Below are positions 41,874-50,227 of a stretch of DNA of 64,000 nucleotides, one piece after another. Position 1 is the stretch's first letter; each line of letters starts with the position of its first letter. Below the pieces are notes generated by a model. It made no database searches. It was not told the DNA's origin and saw only the letters and a list, made by a program, of their open reading frames with translations. Source of the stretch: Sodalis ligni (GTDB lineage: Bacteria; Pseudomonadota; Gammaproteobacteria; Enterobacterales; Enterobacteriaceae). The translations under genes and the position numbers were made by a program. The DNA is taken from the NCBI RefSeq assembly GCF_016865525.2, contig NZ_CP075169.1, forward strand, positions 1,798,337 through 1,862,336. Reading direction: 5' to 3'.

Positions 41874-43397
41874 CTAGGACGCCGCCAGGTTGCCGGTCAT
41901 CAGCCCGACCATGTGGCCTTCGTCCAGCGACCGGCGCGGGATATCCGCCACCACGCCGCCCTGGTACATAACCAGGCACCTGTCTACCAGCACAAAGAGT
42001 TCGGCCAAATCGGTGGAGTACACCAGTACCGATCCGCCGGCGGCGGCGTAGGTATGGATAGCCTGATAAATGATCTCCTTGGTGCCGACATCCACGCCGC
42101 GGGTCGGATCGAACAGCAGCAGCGTTCTGGCCCCGGTTATCAGTGCGCGCGCAATAAGCGCCTTCTGTTGATTACCGCCGGAGAGACTGGTGATTTTAAA
42201 GTTAAGATAACGGTCGCTCAGCTCCACCTGCGGCGACACATTAGCGACGGCACGTCTTTCACCGCGGCGGTTTATGCCGCCCGCCACGCTGAACCGGCGC
42301 AAAATCGACTGGGTAATATTGGCGGCGGTGGACAGCGTGGGGAAAATGCCCTCGCTTTTACGATCCTCCGGCACAAAAGCGATGCCGCCGGATTTAAACA
42401 GCGCATCGCGGGGATTACGCAGCCTGACTTCCTGACCCTGCATCACGATTTGCCCGCCGCTGGGCGGCATCAGTCCGGCCAGGGTGCGGAATAGTTCGCG
42501 CTGGCCCTGTCCCTCCAGGCCGGCGACGCCGACGATTTCCCCGGCTCGCAGCTCAAAGGAGACCGAATCAAAATTTTGCCCGCACAGATCGTTAGCCATC
42601 AGCAACGGCTGGGAGTTTGCGCCTGGATCCGTGCCGGCCGGCGGCCGGTGTTCTCCCCGCGCTCGCCGGCCCACCATCATTTCAAAAATATCCCCATCGC
42701 CCACGTCCTCCAGACGGACGGTGGCGATGGAGCGGCCGCTGCGTAGCACTGTGGCATGAGAAGCGATTTCACGGATTTCGGCCAGACGATGGGAAATAAA
42801 CAAGACCGACGCACCCTGCGCCGTCAGGCGACGGACCAGCGTAAACAGCCAGTCGACGTCCGCCAGGGCGCCGGTGGGTTCGTCCAGTATCAATAACCGG
42901 GGCCGGCGGTGCAGGGCGCGGACGATTTCCACCCGTTGGCGGGCGGCGATGGACAGGTCATCCACCATGGCCCAGGGGGAGATATCATGGACATCATGTT
43001 CGGCCAGGATGGCATCCGCCAGGCGGGCCATCTGCCGGGGGGCGATAAGGCCTCCGGCGCCTTTGGCTGAGCGCGGCAAAAAGAAATTTTGCGCCACCGA
43101 CAGGTTGGGCAGCAGGCTCAGTTCCTGGAAAGCGGTGCAAACCCCCGCCTGGCGGGCATGTAAAGGTGAACGTGGGGCATAATCGTTTTCGTCCAGCGTC
43201 ATCGTTCCGTTATTGGGCGCGACGACCCCCGACAGAATTTTCACCAGCGTGGATTTACCCGCGCCATTCTCCCCTAACAGTGCCTGTACCTGGCCGGGAT
43301 TAAGCGTCATTGAGACGCTTTCCAGCGCCACGGTGGCACCGTAGGCTTTCGATACCGATGTCAGGGTCATGCCCTGGGATAGGTTTTGTACCATCAT
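41874..43397 (-). CDS. CUT2-type sugar ABC transporter, duplicated ATPase (RbsA/MglA-like)
   Basis: Energises the neighbouring permeases. 507 residues with two fused ATPase domains, the hallmark of the ribose/galactose (CUT2) class. The first has Walker A LLGENGAGKSTL (about 39-50) and Walker B LLILDEPTGAL. The second has a degenerate P-loop GLEGQGQRELF, as is normal for RbsA, the signature LSGGNQQKALIARAL (about 410) and a Walker B LLLFDPTRGVDVGTKE in which Asp-Pro replaces Asp-Glu-Pro. It is the last gene of the leftward island, 56 bases after the binding-protein gene. The substrate is unknown. Confidence 0.92.
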   Translation of the reverse strand: MMVQNLSQGMTLTSVSKAYGATVALESVSMTLNPGQVQALLGENGAGKSTLVKILSGVVAPNNGTMTLDENDYAPRSPLHARQAGVCTAFQELSLLPNLSVAQNFFLPRSAKGAGGLIAPRQMARLADAILAEHDVHDISPWAMVDDLSIAARQRVEIVRALHRRPRLLILDEPTGALADVDWLFTLVRRLTAQGASVLFISHRLAEIREIASHATVLRSGRSIATVRLEDVGDGDIFEMMVGRRARGEHRPPAGTDPGANSQPLLMANDLCGQNFDSVSFELRAGEIVGVAGLEGQGQRELFRTLAGLMPPSGGQIVMQGQEVRLRNPRDALFKSGGIAFVPEDRKSEGIFPTLSTAANITQSILRRFSVAGGINRRGERRAVANVSPQVELSDRYLNFKITSLSGGNQQKALIARALITGARTLLLFDPTRGVDVGTKEIIYQAIHTYAAAGGSVLVYSTDLAELFVLVDRCLVMYQGGVVADIPRRSLDEGHMVGLMTGNLAAS

Positions 43398-43453
43398 TTC
43401 GTTCGCCTTTTGAAAAGCCGCCGGCGCCAGAGCCCCGACGGCGCGCCGGTGGA

Positions 43454-44686
43454 TTAAGGTTGAACCGTCGCCGTGACTTTGGTGAGCCTGTATTGGTCAA
43501 CCGGCGGCTGGCAGTGTTCGCAATTGATACCCGGTTCGTCGGGGGCTTTCACAATCGCTGCCGGCAGCGGCTGGATGGTCATCCCCGGCGTTGGAGTGCC
43601 TTTGAGCGCCGAGTCCAGCGTCACTTCCGGTAACAATGTCGGGTTATAAATCTCGGTGGAGAATCCTTCGGGTACCAGATTACCGGCAAAAACGTTACAG
43701 CCGTCGGCAATGGTGCTGCCTTTGCACAGCTTAATCTGGTCTGCCGTCGCCCAGGGCAGCGGATATTCCACGTTGGTCGGTTCCAGTTTGCGTTTGCCGG
43801 TCAGCACTTCCATCATCAATTTAAAGGCGTAGCCCGCCGTTGCCGGCGGTGAACCGGCGGAAACCCCGGTCAGCCCGCGTTTGCGATAGTCGTCGTTGAT
43901 AAATCCGAGACGGAATCCGTTCATATTTTCCCCGGTAATCGGCATCATTTTTCCTTTACGGTCGGCGACGGCGTTTAATACCCCGGCTTCACCCAATTCC
44001 GACCAAATACCGTCTACGTCCGGGTGTGCCGCCAGCGCCTTGGCAGTTTCACGCTGGCTGATACGATCGTCCCAATAGCCGTAATATTCAGAGACCACTT
44101 TGATATTCGGATATTGGGAAAATATATGCATTGCGCCGTCATAATGCCGTTTATCCACCGAGGTGCCGGGCACGCCGCGATTCATAAATATCTTTCCTTT
44201 ACCGCCAAGCGTATTAACCAGAAATTGGGCCATATTCTCACCGGCGCCGGCGGTAATATAACTGATGTTATAAGCGCATTTTTCCGTTACGGTAGAATCA
44301 AACATAAAAAACTTCACGCCTTGGCTGCATCCGCGCCGGACTACCCGATTTAACGCCGTGGGAGAAATGGGAAAGCTGATAATGCCGTCGGCCTTGGTGG
44401 CAATCATGCTTTCATAAGCCGATATTTGCGCCTGCGGGTCGGTACCGGAGATTACCTCCTCCAAATCGACCATTTTGTCGTAGGGCGGTGTTTTTGCAAG
44501 CGATTTGATAATATTGGCTGTTTCGCTCATCCAGTTATTTCCGCTATAACTCAGGCTAAGAAATATTTTGTATTTTTTAGCAGGCGGCGGCGTATCGGCG
44601 GCAAGGGCGTAATTCATTACGCCGCATAATAACAACGCCGAGGCGGCAAGAGACGCATATCTCTTGAGATATCTATTTAAAGACAT
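43454..44686 (-). CDS. periplasmic sugar-type substrate-binding protein of ABC importer
   Basis: 410 residues with a clear signal peptide (about 1-29, cut after NYALA). A periplasmic-binding type I fold is indicated by IISFPISPTALNRVVRRGC, the ribose-binding class pattern. Two cysteine pairs (about 139/153 and two near residues 330-340, LCKGSTIADGC) may form disulphides, and the C-terminal tail (INCEHCQPP) has two more. It follows the permease genes by 79 bases. The ligand cannot be predicted; genomic context suggests a nitrile-bearing or glycosylated compound, which is inference only. Confidence 0.88.
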   Translation of the reverse strand: MSLNRYLKRYASLAASALLLCGVMNYALAADTPPPAKKYKIFLSLSYSGNNWMSETANIIKSLAKTPPYDKMVDLEEVISGTDPQAQISAYESMIATKADGIISFPISPTALNRVVRRGCSQGVKFFMFDSTVTEKCAYNISYITAGAGENMAQFLVNTLGGKGKIFMNRGVPGTSVDKRHYDGAMHIFSQYPNIKVVSEYYGYWDDRISQRETAKALAAHPDVDGIWSELGEAGVLNAVADRKGKMMPITGENMNGFRLGFINDDYRKRGLTGVSAGSPPATAGYAFKLMMEVLTGKRKLEPTNVEYPLPWATADQIKLCKGSTIADGCNVFAGNLVPEGFSTEIYNPTLLPEVTLDSALKGTPTPGMTIQPLPAAIVKAPDEPGINCEHCQPPVDQYRLTKVTATVQP

Positions 44687-44765
44687 ATTAACTCCTGAAT
44701 AGTTATTGAAGGTTTATACCCTGCATCTTTCAATTTGCAGGTCTGACGGTTTTCTTACTCACCCG

Positions 44766-45803
44766 TTATTTCTTGAATAATTTGGCACAATTTTCCAGCC
44801 AGACGGCCAACGCATTATCCGAACCGGATTGAAATAATAGCGCCAGGGTTATTACGACACCTGATACTATTTGTCGCCAGCCCTGGCTCAGCCCGGTCGC
44901 GGCGATAACCGAATCGAGGGTGACCAAGAATAGACATCCGACAATGGTGCCGACAAAAGTGCCTTTACCGCCCAGGATAGATGAACCGCCCACCACCACG
45001 GCGGCAATCGACGGCAGCAGATAAGGATCGCCCATGCGCAACGTCGCCCCGTCGGAATAGCCGGTCAGAAGCGCCCCGCCGGCGGCGGCGCTCAGGCCGC
45101 TGAGCGCATAGGCGGCGATGGTGACGCTGGTGACGGGCAGGCCGCTGACGCGCGCCGCTCCAAGGCTACCGCCGATCGCATACAGATTGCGGCCGAACAC
45201 CGTGCTCTTCTGGATAAATATCCCCAGCAGGCAAAACAGGATAAAGAACACCAGGATGCAAGGCATGCCGGCTATCGATCCTTTTACCAGCGCCGACAAC
45301 AGCGGCGGCGACGCGCCCAGGGTACTGCCGCCGCTGGCGCCCAGCGCCAGCGAGGCGACGATAATGCCGGTGCCCATCGTCATGATAAAAGGCGGGATGC
45401 CGAGTAGGGCGATGCCGATGCCGCTAAAGGCGCCAATCGCCGCCGCACCCAGCAAAATCAGCGGCAGCATGTAGGCGACATTGCCGCCGTCTGCGCCGAT
45501 GGCCCCGGCGGACATGACGCCGCCGAACATAAACAGCGAGGCGACCGACAGGTCCATACCGCCGCTCAGGATCACCAATCCCTGGCCGAACGACACCAAC
45601 AGTAAAAATGTGCTCAGGGTTACTATCATCAGCATCTGAGACCATGAGCCTAGGGCCGGGCTGATCAACCGGGAAGCGAAAATCATCAGCACTGTCAGCA
45701 GGAGCAGCATCAGCGGCGCAATATACTCCCCATTGATGCGCGATCCTGTCCGTTGATCGCGCCGTGGGGAGGCGCTCGGGTTAACCGGTGTAGACGTATT
45801 CAT
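44766..45803 (-). CDS. CUT2-type ABC transporter permease 1
   Basis: 345 residues with eight to ten membrane helices. The CUT2 permease signatures GQGLVILSGGMDLSVAS (about 68-84) and VVVGGSSILGGKGTFVGTI (about 266-284) are present. Its start overlaps the end of permease 2 by four bases. It pairs with the RbsA-like ATPase and the binding protein downstream. Confidence 0.92.
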   Translation of the reverse strand: MNTSTPVNPSASPRRDQRTGSRINGEYIAPLMLLLLTVLMIFASRLISPALGSWSQMLMIVTLSTFLLLVSFGQGLVILSGGMDLSVASLFMFGGVMSAGAIGADGGNVAYMLPLILLGAAAIGAFSGIGIALLGIPPFIMTMGTGIIVASLALGASGGSTLGASPPLLSALVKGSIAGMPCILVFFILFCLLGIFIQKSTVFGRNLYAIGGSLGAARVSGLPVTSVTIAAYALSGLSAAAGGALLTGYSDGATLRMGDPYLLPSIAAVVVGGSSILGGKGTFVGTIVGCLFLVTLDSVIAATGLSQGWRQIVSGVVITLALLFQSGSDNALAVWLENCAKLFKK

Positions 45804-46810
45804 CTGGCCGTACCTCCTGCGCGGGGGCGATTAATCACCCGGCCGCACACAATGGCTAAAATCAGTAATACCCCTTGGAAAAAACCGATATAAAACGACG
45901 CGACGCCCAGGGCAAACAGCATTTTCTGCATCAAGAGCAGCACCGCCGCGCCCACCATTGAGCCAAAGGCGCCGCCGTGCCCGCCGCTGAGGCTGGTGCC
46001 CCCGAGGGCGACCGCGGCGAACGACAGCAATAAGAAAGGCAGGCCTGCATTAGGGTCGCCGGTGGCGGTCTGGGCGCTCAGCATAAAACCCGCAGCGCCG
46101 TAAAAGCAGCCCGCCAGGATGAAGGCTTTGCAACGGGTCCATTTCACCGGTATGCCCGACAGGGCGGCGGCATTGTCATCCGCGCCGACGGCGTAAAAGG
46201 CAATACCGGTATCGGTATTTTTCAGCCCCAGCCACAGCAGGGCAAAAAAGCCGACGATCAACGCTGAAACGGGCACGGTGTTCCAGAGCATATCGGTCAG
46301 GGTATCGCTGACAAACGGGGCCACCGAACCGCCGGGCACCGGCAATAGCAGCAGCGCAATACCCTGGCTGATAATCATCGTGCCGAGCGTGGCCGCAATG
46401 GTCTGGATACCCCGATAGGCCACCAGATAACCGTTTACCGCCCCGACCACCGCCCCGGCCGCCATGGACAGCGCCAGGCTGAACAGCGCGCCCAGCGGCC
46501 CGTCGAAGGGAGCAATCGCTGTCAGCACATTGGCTATGGAAATAACCCCCGCCAGGGATAAATCGAATCCGCGGCTCAGGATCACCAACGTTTGGCCGGC
46601 GGCGGCCAGCGCCAGCGGCGCGGCGTTATTGAAAAGATTGGCTATGGAATACGCGCTGAACGCGTCCGGTTCGGCCAGCCCATACAGCACGTACATCACC
46701 AGATAGACCAAAATCGCCAACAGAGCGCCGCGAAACAGCGGTTTGCGACCGGCTTTAGGGCGTAAGCCGCCCGCGGTATGCGTATCTATACCGTGCGATA
46801 GATGACTCAT
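45800..46810 (-). CDS. CUT2-type ABC transporter permease 2
   Basis: 336 residues, paralogous to permease 1, with GQTLVILSRGFDLSLAGVIS (about 78-97) and the loop VALGGTSLSGGHGGAFGSMV. Two different permeases in one CUT2 operon imply a heterodimeric channel. Transcription likely continues from the cobalt transporter gene, 53 bases upstream on the same strand. Confidence 0.92.
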   Translation of the reverse strand: MSHLSHGIDTHTAGGLRPKAGRKPLFRGALLAILVYLVMYVLYGLAEPDAFSAYSIANLFNNAAPLALAAAGQTLVILSRGFDLSLAGVISIANVLTAIAPFDGPLGALFSLALSMAAGAVVGAVNGYLVAYRGIQTIAATLGTMIISQGIALLLLPVPGGSVAPFVSDTLTDMLWNTVPVSALIVGFFALLWLGLKNTDTGIAFYAVGADDNAAALSGIPVKWTRCKAFILAGCFYGAAGFMLSAQTATGDPNAGLPFLLLSFAAVALGGTSLSGGHGGAFGSMVGAAVLLLMQKMLFALGVASFYIGFFQGVLLILAIVCGRVINRPRAGGTAR

Positions 46811-46863
46811 GAGAAAATGTCCTGTGAAATTAGGGATTCATTAAGTGAACCAGGCCATGTCCT

Positions 46864-47913
46864 TCAACTTTGTTCAAACTTGACATCGATGTCGTCGAAA
46901 TTGCGCAGGCGGTAGATCATCATCGAGATGCCCCAGCAGCCGATAAACAAGGCGATGACGATATAACCCAATAGATTGAAATGGGCGGTCAGGTTCTGGA
47001 TAACGTCCCACGCGCTTCCTTGCAGGGACAGTTTGTCGGATAGCAGCGCCAGCACTTCGATACCGCCGATAAAAAACGCCACCATTACCGACAGCAAAGT
47101 GATGGTCATGTTGTAGTAGATTTTTCGGATGGGACGAACAAAGGCCCAGCGGTAAGCGCCGACCATCAGCATGCCGTCCAGGGTATCAATCAGCAGCATG
47201 CCGGCGGTGAACAATGCGGGCATTACCATGATGCTCAGCAAGGAGAGTCCGCCGTGGGCCTGGGTGGAAGACAGTCCGAACAGCGCCACCTCGGTGGCGG
47301 TATCAAAGCCGATTCCGAACAGAAAGCCAATGGGGAATAAATGCCAGCTTTTTGACACCAGCGCAAACAGCGGGCGAAAGATCCTGGCAAAAAATCCCCG
47401 GCGGCTGAGGAGTAAATCCAGGTCTTCTTCAATGATTTCCTCGCCCCGGCGCACGGCGCGGAACGATTTAAACACCGACAGGAAAATCAGAAAATTGATC
47501 GCGGCGAGAAACAGCAGGAAAGATGCGGAGGCGATGGTACTGATAATGCCGCCGATGGCCTTCATATTGCCCATGTAATTTTGGATAGCAACCGAGGCCG
47601 CCACCACGCCGGCACACACCAATATAACCACGGACGCGTGGCCGAGTGAGAAGAAAAAACCGGCGCTGCTGGCCGTTTTGCCTTCCTGCATCAGCTTTCG
47701 CGTGGCGTTATCAATGGCTGCGATATGATCGGCATCCACAGCGTGGCGCAGGCCGAAGGTGTAGGCCAGCAATGACGTACCCAGGAGTGTGGGTTGATCG
47801 TGGAATAATAACAGCGCCCATGCCCAGGCAACGACGTTAAGAATCACAATGGCCCAACGGAGAAAACGGGTGTGCTCGTCGCCTTTAATAAACTGTTGTA
47901 AAACATCTTTCAT
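46864..47913 (-). CDS. HoxN/NicT/NhlF-type nickel/cobalt permease
   Basis: Eight-helix inner-membrane secondary transporter for Ni2+ or Co2+. 349 residues from the ATG at 47911-47913, which follows AGGTG; an in-frame GTG lies three codons upstream. The metal signature in helix II is present as RHAVDADHIAAIDN (about 58-71), with a second motif LFGIGFDTATEVALF. It lies next to a cobalt-type nitrile hydratase, as NhlF does in Rhodococcus, so cobalt supply is the likely role. Confidence 0.93.
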   Translation of the reverse strand: MKDVLQQFIKGDEHTRFLRWAIVILNVVAWAWALLLFHDQPTLLGTSLLAYTFGLRHAVDADHIAAIDNATRKLMQEGKTASSAGFFFSLGHASVVILVCAGVVAASVAIQNYMGNMKAIGGIISTIASASFLLFLAAINFLIFLSVFKSFRAVRRGEEIIEEDLDLLLSRRGFFARIFRPLFALVSKSWHLFPIGFLFGIGFDTATEVALFGLSSTQAHGGLSLLSIMVMPALFTAGMLLIDTLDGMLMVGAYRWAFVRPIRKIYYNMTITLLSVMVAFFIGGIEVLALLSDKLSLQGSAWDVIQNLTAHFNLLGYIVIALFIGCWGISMMIYRLRNFDDIDVKFEQS

Positions 47914-47948
47914 CGTATTCACCTGTCAATAGACTGCTTAACGTTAGG

Positions 47949-47970
47949 TCCGCCGGCCGCGGCCGGCGGA
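47949..47970. repeat. perfect 22-base palindrome between accessory-protein and metal-permease genes
   Basis: TCCGCCGGCC-GC-GGCCGGCGGA, arms of ten bases. No T-run follows on the minus strand, so it is more likely an intercistronic RNA-stability or attenuation hairpin than a terminator. Confidence 0.5.
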
Positions 47971-48002
47971 TGCCGCGGGTAGATAAATCGGCGGCGTTAT
48001 TT

Positions 48003-48500
48003 TTACCGTGTCGCTGCGCGGCCCGGCGATACCGCGATGGGCGTGGGTGCCGCCGGACCCTGGGCATGATGATGGTGATGATGAGCATGGGGCGCCGGCG
48101 TGAGAGACGCCCGCTCCAGCGCGGCGCAGGGATCGGCGATTTGCTCCACCTGGTTGAGCGAGACCGGCTGGCCGTGTGGAGTATGAAGATAAGCCAAGTG
48201 CCATAAGGCCTGCCGCGTGGTCACATCTTCTTCGCGCAGCACCGCCTTGTGCTCCAGCAACCGTTCCAGCGCCGCCAGCCATTGCCGGTAGTAGGCGTCG
48301 CCGATGCTTTCATCTGCCCGCTGCGGCTGTTCGCGGATAATGGCCGAGAAAGCCTGTACCCACTCCGTCCAGCTATACAGCCCTCCGTGGGATAGCTGCA
48401 ACGCGGTGGCGAAGGCTTCCGCCTGCCAGGGTTCGCCAAACGACATCTCGGGTTCGTCCATAATGGGAATCGGCCGCTGTTCCTGTGTTGACGTGGTCAT
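48003..48500 (-). CDS. nitrile hydratase accessory (activator/subunit-swapping) protein with His-rich tail
   Basis: Cobalt-type nitrile hydratases need a small beta-like partner (P14K/NhlE) that delivers cobalt-loaded alpha subunit. The 165-residue product has the family core FGEPWQAEAFATALQLSHGG and YSWTEWVQAFSAII (about 20-55), then a second helical region (AYYRQWLAALERLL). It is longer than typical P14K (about 104 residues in strain J1) because of a C-terminal extension containing HAHHHHHH (about 137-144), a plausible cobalt-binding tail. The start is 3 bases from the beta-C stop, with GGAGGG upstream. Confidence 0.87.
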   Translation of the reverse strand: MTTSTQEQRPIPIMDEPEMSFGEPWQAEAFATALQLSHGGLYSWTEWVQAFSAIIREQPQRADESIGDAYYRQWLAALERLLEHKAVLREEDVTTRQALWHLAYLHTPHGQPVSLNQVEQIADPCAALERASLTPAPHAHHHHHHAQGPAAPTPIAVSPGRAATR

Positions 48501-48503
48501 GTA

Positions 48504-48866
48504 TTAGCCCTCCGCCGGTGCGGGGTCTATGTAGTCATCCCACAGATCGAGATAGACGGCTGACTTTCCTTCGGTCTGTGCGCCCCAAAGCGCCTGCGCC
48601 TCGAAACGCACGCTGTAGACATGCTGTGGCCGTTCCCCCTGCCCGTGGGCGGTGGTGTCGGGGAACACAAAGGCGCCCTGGTGGCGGAACACGGTGCCGG
48701 TTTTGCCGCGCACATAGCGGGGCAGGCGCGTGTGTCCCTTGGGATGAATATTTTTCGCCTGCACCCGATCCCCTGCGTTGAAACGCTGCGCACGGTCGGT
48801 AGGACGTACATATACCGGATTGGTTTTTACCGCCGCCAATACCTGATCTTTTTCCAATACCATCAT
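48504..48866 (-). CDS. cobalt nitrile hydratase, separate beta C-terminal-domain subunit
   Basis: 120 residues matching the C-terminal half of ordinary nitrile hydratase beta subunits: FNAGDRVQAKNIHPKGHTRL, PRYVRGKTGTV, VFPDTTAHGQGERPQHVYSV and a final LWDDYIDP. It starts at an ATG overlapping the stop of the upstream gene (ATGA) and has its own consensus SD AGGAGG six to nine bases upstream. It is therefore an independent gene and not a frameshift relic. Three-gene enzymes of this kind are known: thiocyanate hydrolase and toyocamycin nitrile hydratase ToyJKL. Confidence 0.88.
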   Translation of the reverse strand: MMVLEKDQVLAAVKTNPVYVRPTDRAQRFNAGDRVQAKNIHPKGHTRLPRYVRGKTGTVFRHQGAFVFPDTTAHGQGERPQHVYSVRFEAQALWGAQTEGKSAVYLDLWDDYIDPAPAEG

Positions 48867-49174
48867 GGCCGTGCCTCCTGGAGCTGTTTGATTTTGTCTG
48901 CAAGTTCTTCGGCGGTGAACAGGCCGTTATCCAGGCCCAGGGTTTCCATGGCATGGAACCAATGGACATAGTAAGGCGTGCTCAGGTACTCGGCGGGATC
49001 CATCACTTCTATGGCGTGGCGGAACTCGTCAATGGGGCACAGGCCGCCGGCAAAATAGAGGCCGATGGTGGAGAAAACCTGCTTTTCCCAGGCGGCTTTA
49101 AACACCGGTTCGTTGTGATCAGGATTGATCGGTCCCAGGTTGTGCATGCCGCCGACATCGTGAATTGAATTCAT
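48863..49174 (-). CDS. cobalt nitrile hydratase, separate beta N-terminal-domain subunit
   Basis: 103 residues matching the N-terminal half of the beta subunit: MNSIHDVGGMHNLGPINP, NEPVFKAAWE and DEFRHAIEVMDPAEYL. Arg52 falls at the position of the conserved beta arginine that contacts the oxidised cysteines of the alpha subunit. It ends at a domain boundary (QLQEARP) where ordinary beta subunits have a variable linker. The SD is CTGGAGA. It is 16 bases after the alpha gene. Confidence 0.88.
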   Translation of the reverse strand: MNSIHDVGGMHNLGPINPDHNEPVFKAAWEKQVFSTIGLYFAGGLCPIDEFRHAIEVMDPAEYLSTPYYVHWFHAMETLGLDNGLFTAEELADKIKQLQEARP

Positions 49175-49190
49175 GGCAGATTCTCCAGTT

Positions 49191-49802
49191 TCAAGGGTGG
49201 GTGACCGGCGCCAGCAGGTCGGTTCCGATCATCGAGTCACGGCTCACCAGTGACGCCAATTGTTCTTCGCTCATGTCCTCGCTGCCCGCAGGACGCTGCG
49301 GCAGCACCAGATAGCGGATTTCGGCATTGCTGTCCCAGACCCGGACCTCGACGCTATCATCAAGGGTTACCCCGAATTCGGCCAGCACGGCGCGCGGCTC
49401 GATCACCGCACGCGAGCGATACTGCGGCGCTTTGTACCAGGTGGGCGGCAGGCCGAGTGTCGGCCAGGGATAGCATGAGCACAGGGTACAAACCACCATG
49501 TTGTGCACGGCGTCGGTGTTTTCCGCGACGTACATGTGCGCGCCTTCCAGGCCGGTAAACCCCAGTTCGGCAATGGCCGCGGTTGCATCTGCGAGCAGCC
49601 GCTGTTTATAAGCGGGATCCGCCCAGGCTTTTGCCACAACCTTGGCGCCGTTTTTTGGTGCGAAACGGTGCTCGAAGATATCGATGATTTCATCGATGGC
49701 TTCCGGTTTCAGATAGCCTTTCTCAATTAATAGCGATTGAATGGCCTTGATTCGCAATGTGGGAATCGACGGCGGCGTCGTAGGTTCAAAAACGTCTTTC
49801 AT
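49191..49802 (-). CDS. nthA: cobalt-type nitrile hydratase alpha subunit
   Basis: Hydrates nitriles to amides. 203 residues. The metal site [11 protein letters not shown] (C105, C108, C110 with T106 and S109) is the cobalt version; iron enzymes have CSLCSC. The following [26 protein letters not shown] and WDSNAEIRY are family hallmarks. AGGAGATC precedes the ATG. It is the first gene of the leftward hydratase-transport operon, behind a 222-base leader with a terminator and antiterminator-type hairpin. Confidence 0.95.
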   Translation of the reverse strand: MKDVFEPTTPPSIPTLRIKAIQSLLIEKGYLKPEAIDEIIDIFEHRFAPKNGAKVVAKAWADPAYKQRLLADATAAIAELGFTGLEGAHMYVAENTDAVHNMVVCTLCSCYPWPTLGLPPTWYKAPQYRSRAVIEPRAVLAEFGVTLDDSVEVRVWDSNAEIRYLVLPQRPAGSEDMSEEQLASLVSRDSMIGTDLLAPVTHP

Positions 49803-50024
49803 TACGATCTCCTGTGTTGTGACGTTATTTTTTACGCATGTGCTTTAAGAACATGGTGTCGCGGTTATGCGTAAAGCGATAAAAAAAGCCCCAGCGACTC
49901 AAACGAGTCGTTGGGGCATCTTTGCCGATTCTGCGCTGTTCAGCGACCGGTGATTTTATATTCCGGCCACATCTTTAATACCGTTAAGCATTACCCTTAT
50001 CAGCCACTCATACGGCATTCTTTG
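49803..50024 (-). promoter_or_regulatory. untranslated leader of the nitrile hydratase operon
   Basis: Predicted 222-nt leader between the sigma-54 start site (about 50024) and the nthA ATG. It contains an early stem-loop (CGC-TGAACA-GCG, 49934-49945), an ANTAR-type hexaloop hairpin and an intrinsic terminator. The tail (49803-49880) has no further strong structure. With the promoter region this accounts for the 425-base gap upstream of nthA. Confidence 0.65.
49881..49926 (-). terminator. ANTAR-type hexaloop hairpin overlapping an intrinsic terminator (NHase leader)
   Basis: Minus strand: GGC-AAAGAT-GCC (49926-49915) has a six-base loop with A at position 1 and G at position 4, as in ANTAR targets. 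Its 3' GCC is also the base of the terminator stem GCCCCAACGACTC / GAGTCGCTGGGGC (49917-49888, one mismatch), which is followed by seven T. The two folds are mutually exclusive. The same hairpin occurs in the amidase-operon leader. Confidence 0.75.
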
Positions 50025-50034
50025 CTATTAACTA

Positions 50035-50050
50035 AGCAATTAGGGTGCCA
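50035..50050 (-). promoter_or_regulatory. sigma-54 promoter of the nitrile hydratase operon
   Basis: TGGCAC-CCTAAT-TGCT on the minus strand matches the -24/-12 consensus (TGGCAC-N5-TTGCW) with GG and GC exactly 12 bases apart. Start predicted near 50024. Confidence 0.8.
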
Positions 50051-50165
50051 AAACGGCTTTTAATCAGAAATCTATATAAAACATGAGATTGTTTCAAAAA
50101 TAATCAATTTTACGCTTGGCACCAGGAAAATATGATTCATCCAGGTGCAATTTATTTGTGAAATA

Positions 50166-50181
50166 TCACCACTTTTGTGCA
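50166..50181 (-). promoter_or_regulatory. possible NtrC enhancer site
   Basis: TGCACAAAAGTGGTGA on the minus strand has GCAC-N7-GTGA, one base from the NtrC core GCAC-N7-GTGC, about 150 bases upstream of the sigma-54 start. A separate inverted pair GGCACCAGG / CCAGGTGCA lies at 50118-50149 and may bind another activator. Confidence 0.35.
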
Positions 50182-50227
50182 TAATTATCCTTGTTAGTTG
50201 TAATGGCATCCTGCTCTGGCAAAATAA

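Noticed and set aside
41829..42494. 221-codon rightward open frame over the ABC ATPase gene
   Set aside because: Antisense to a gene with intact Walker and signature motifs.
48863..48866. Beta-subunit split as another frameshift error
   Set aside because: The downstream half has its own consensus SD and ATG overlap, and the break is at the domain linker, unlike the mid-domain homopolymer breaks elsewhere.
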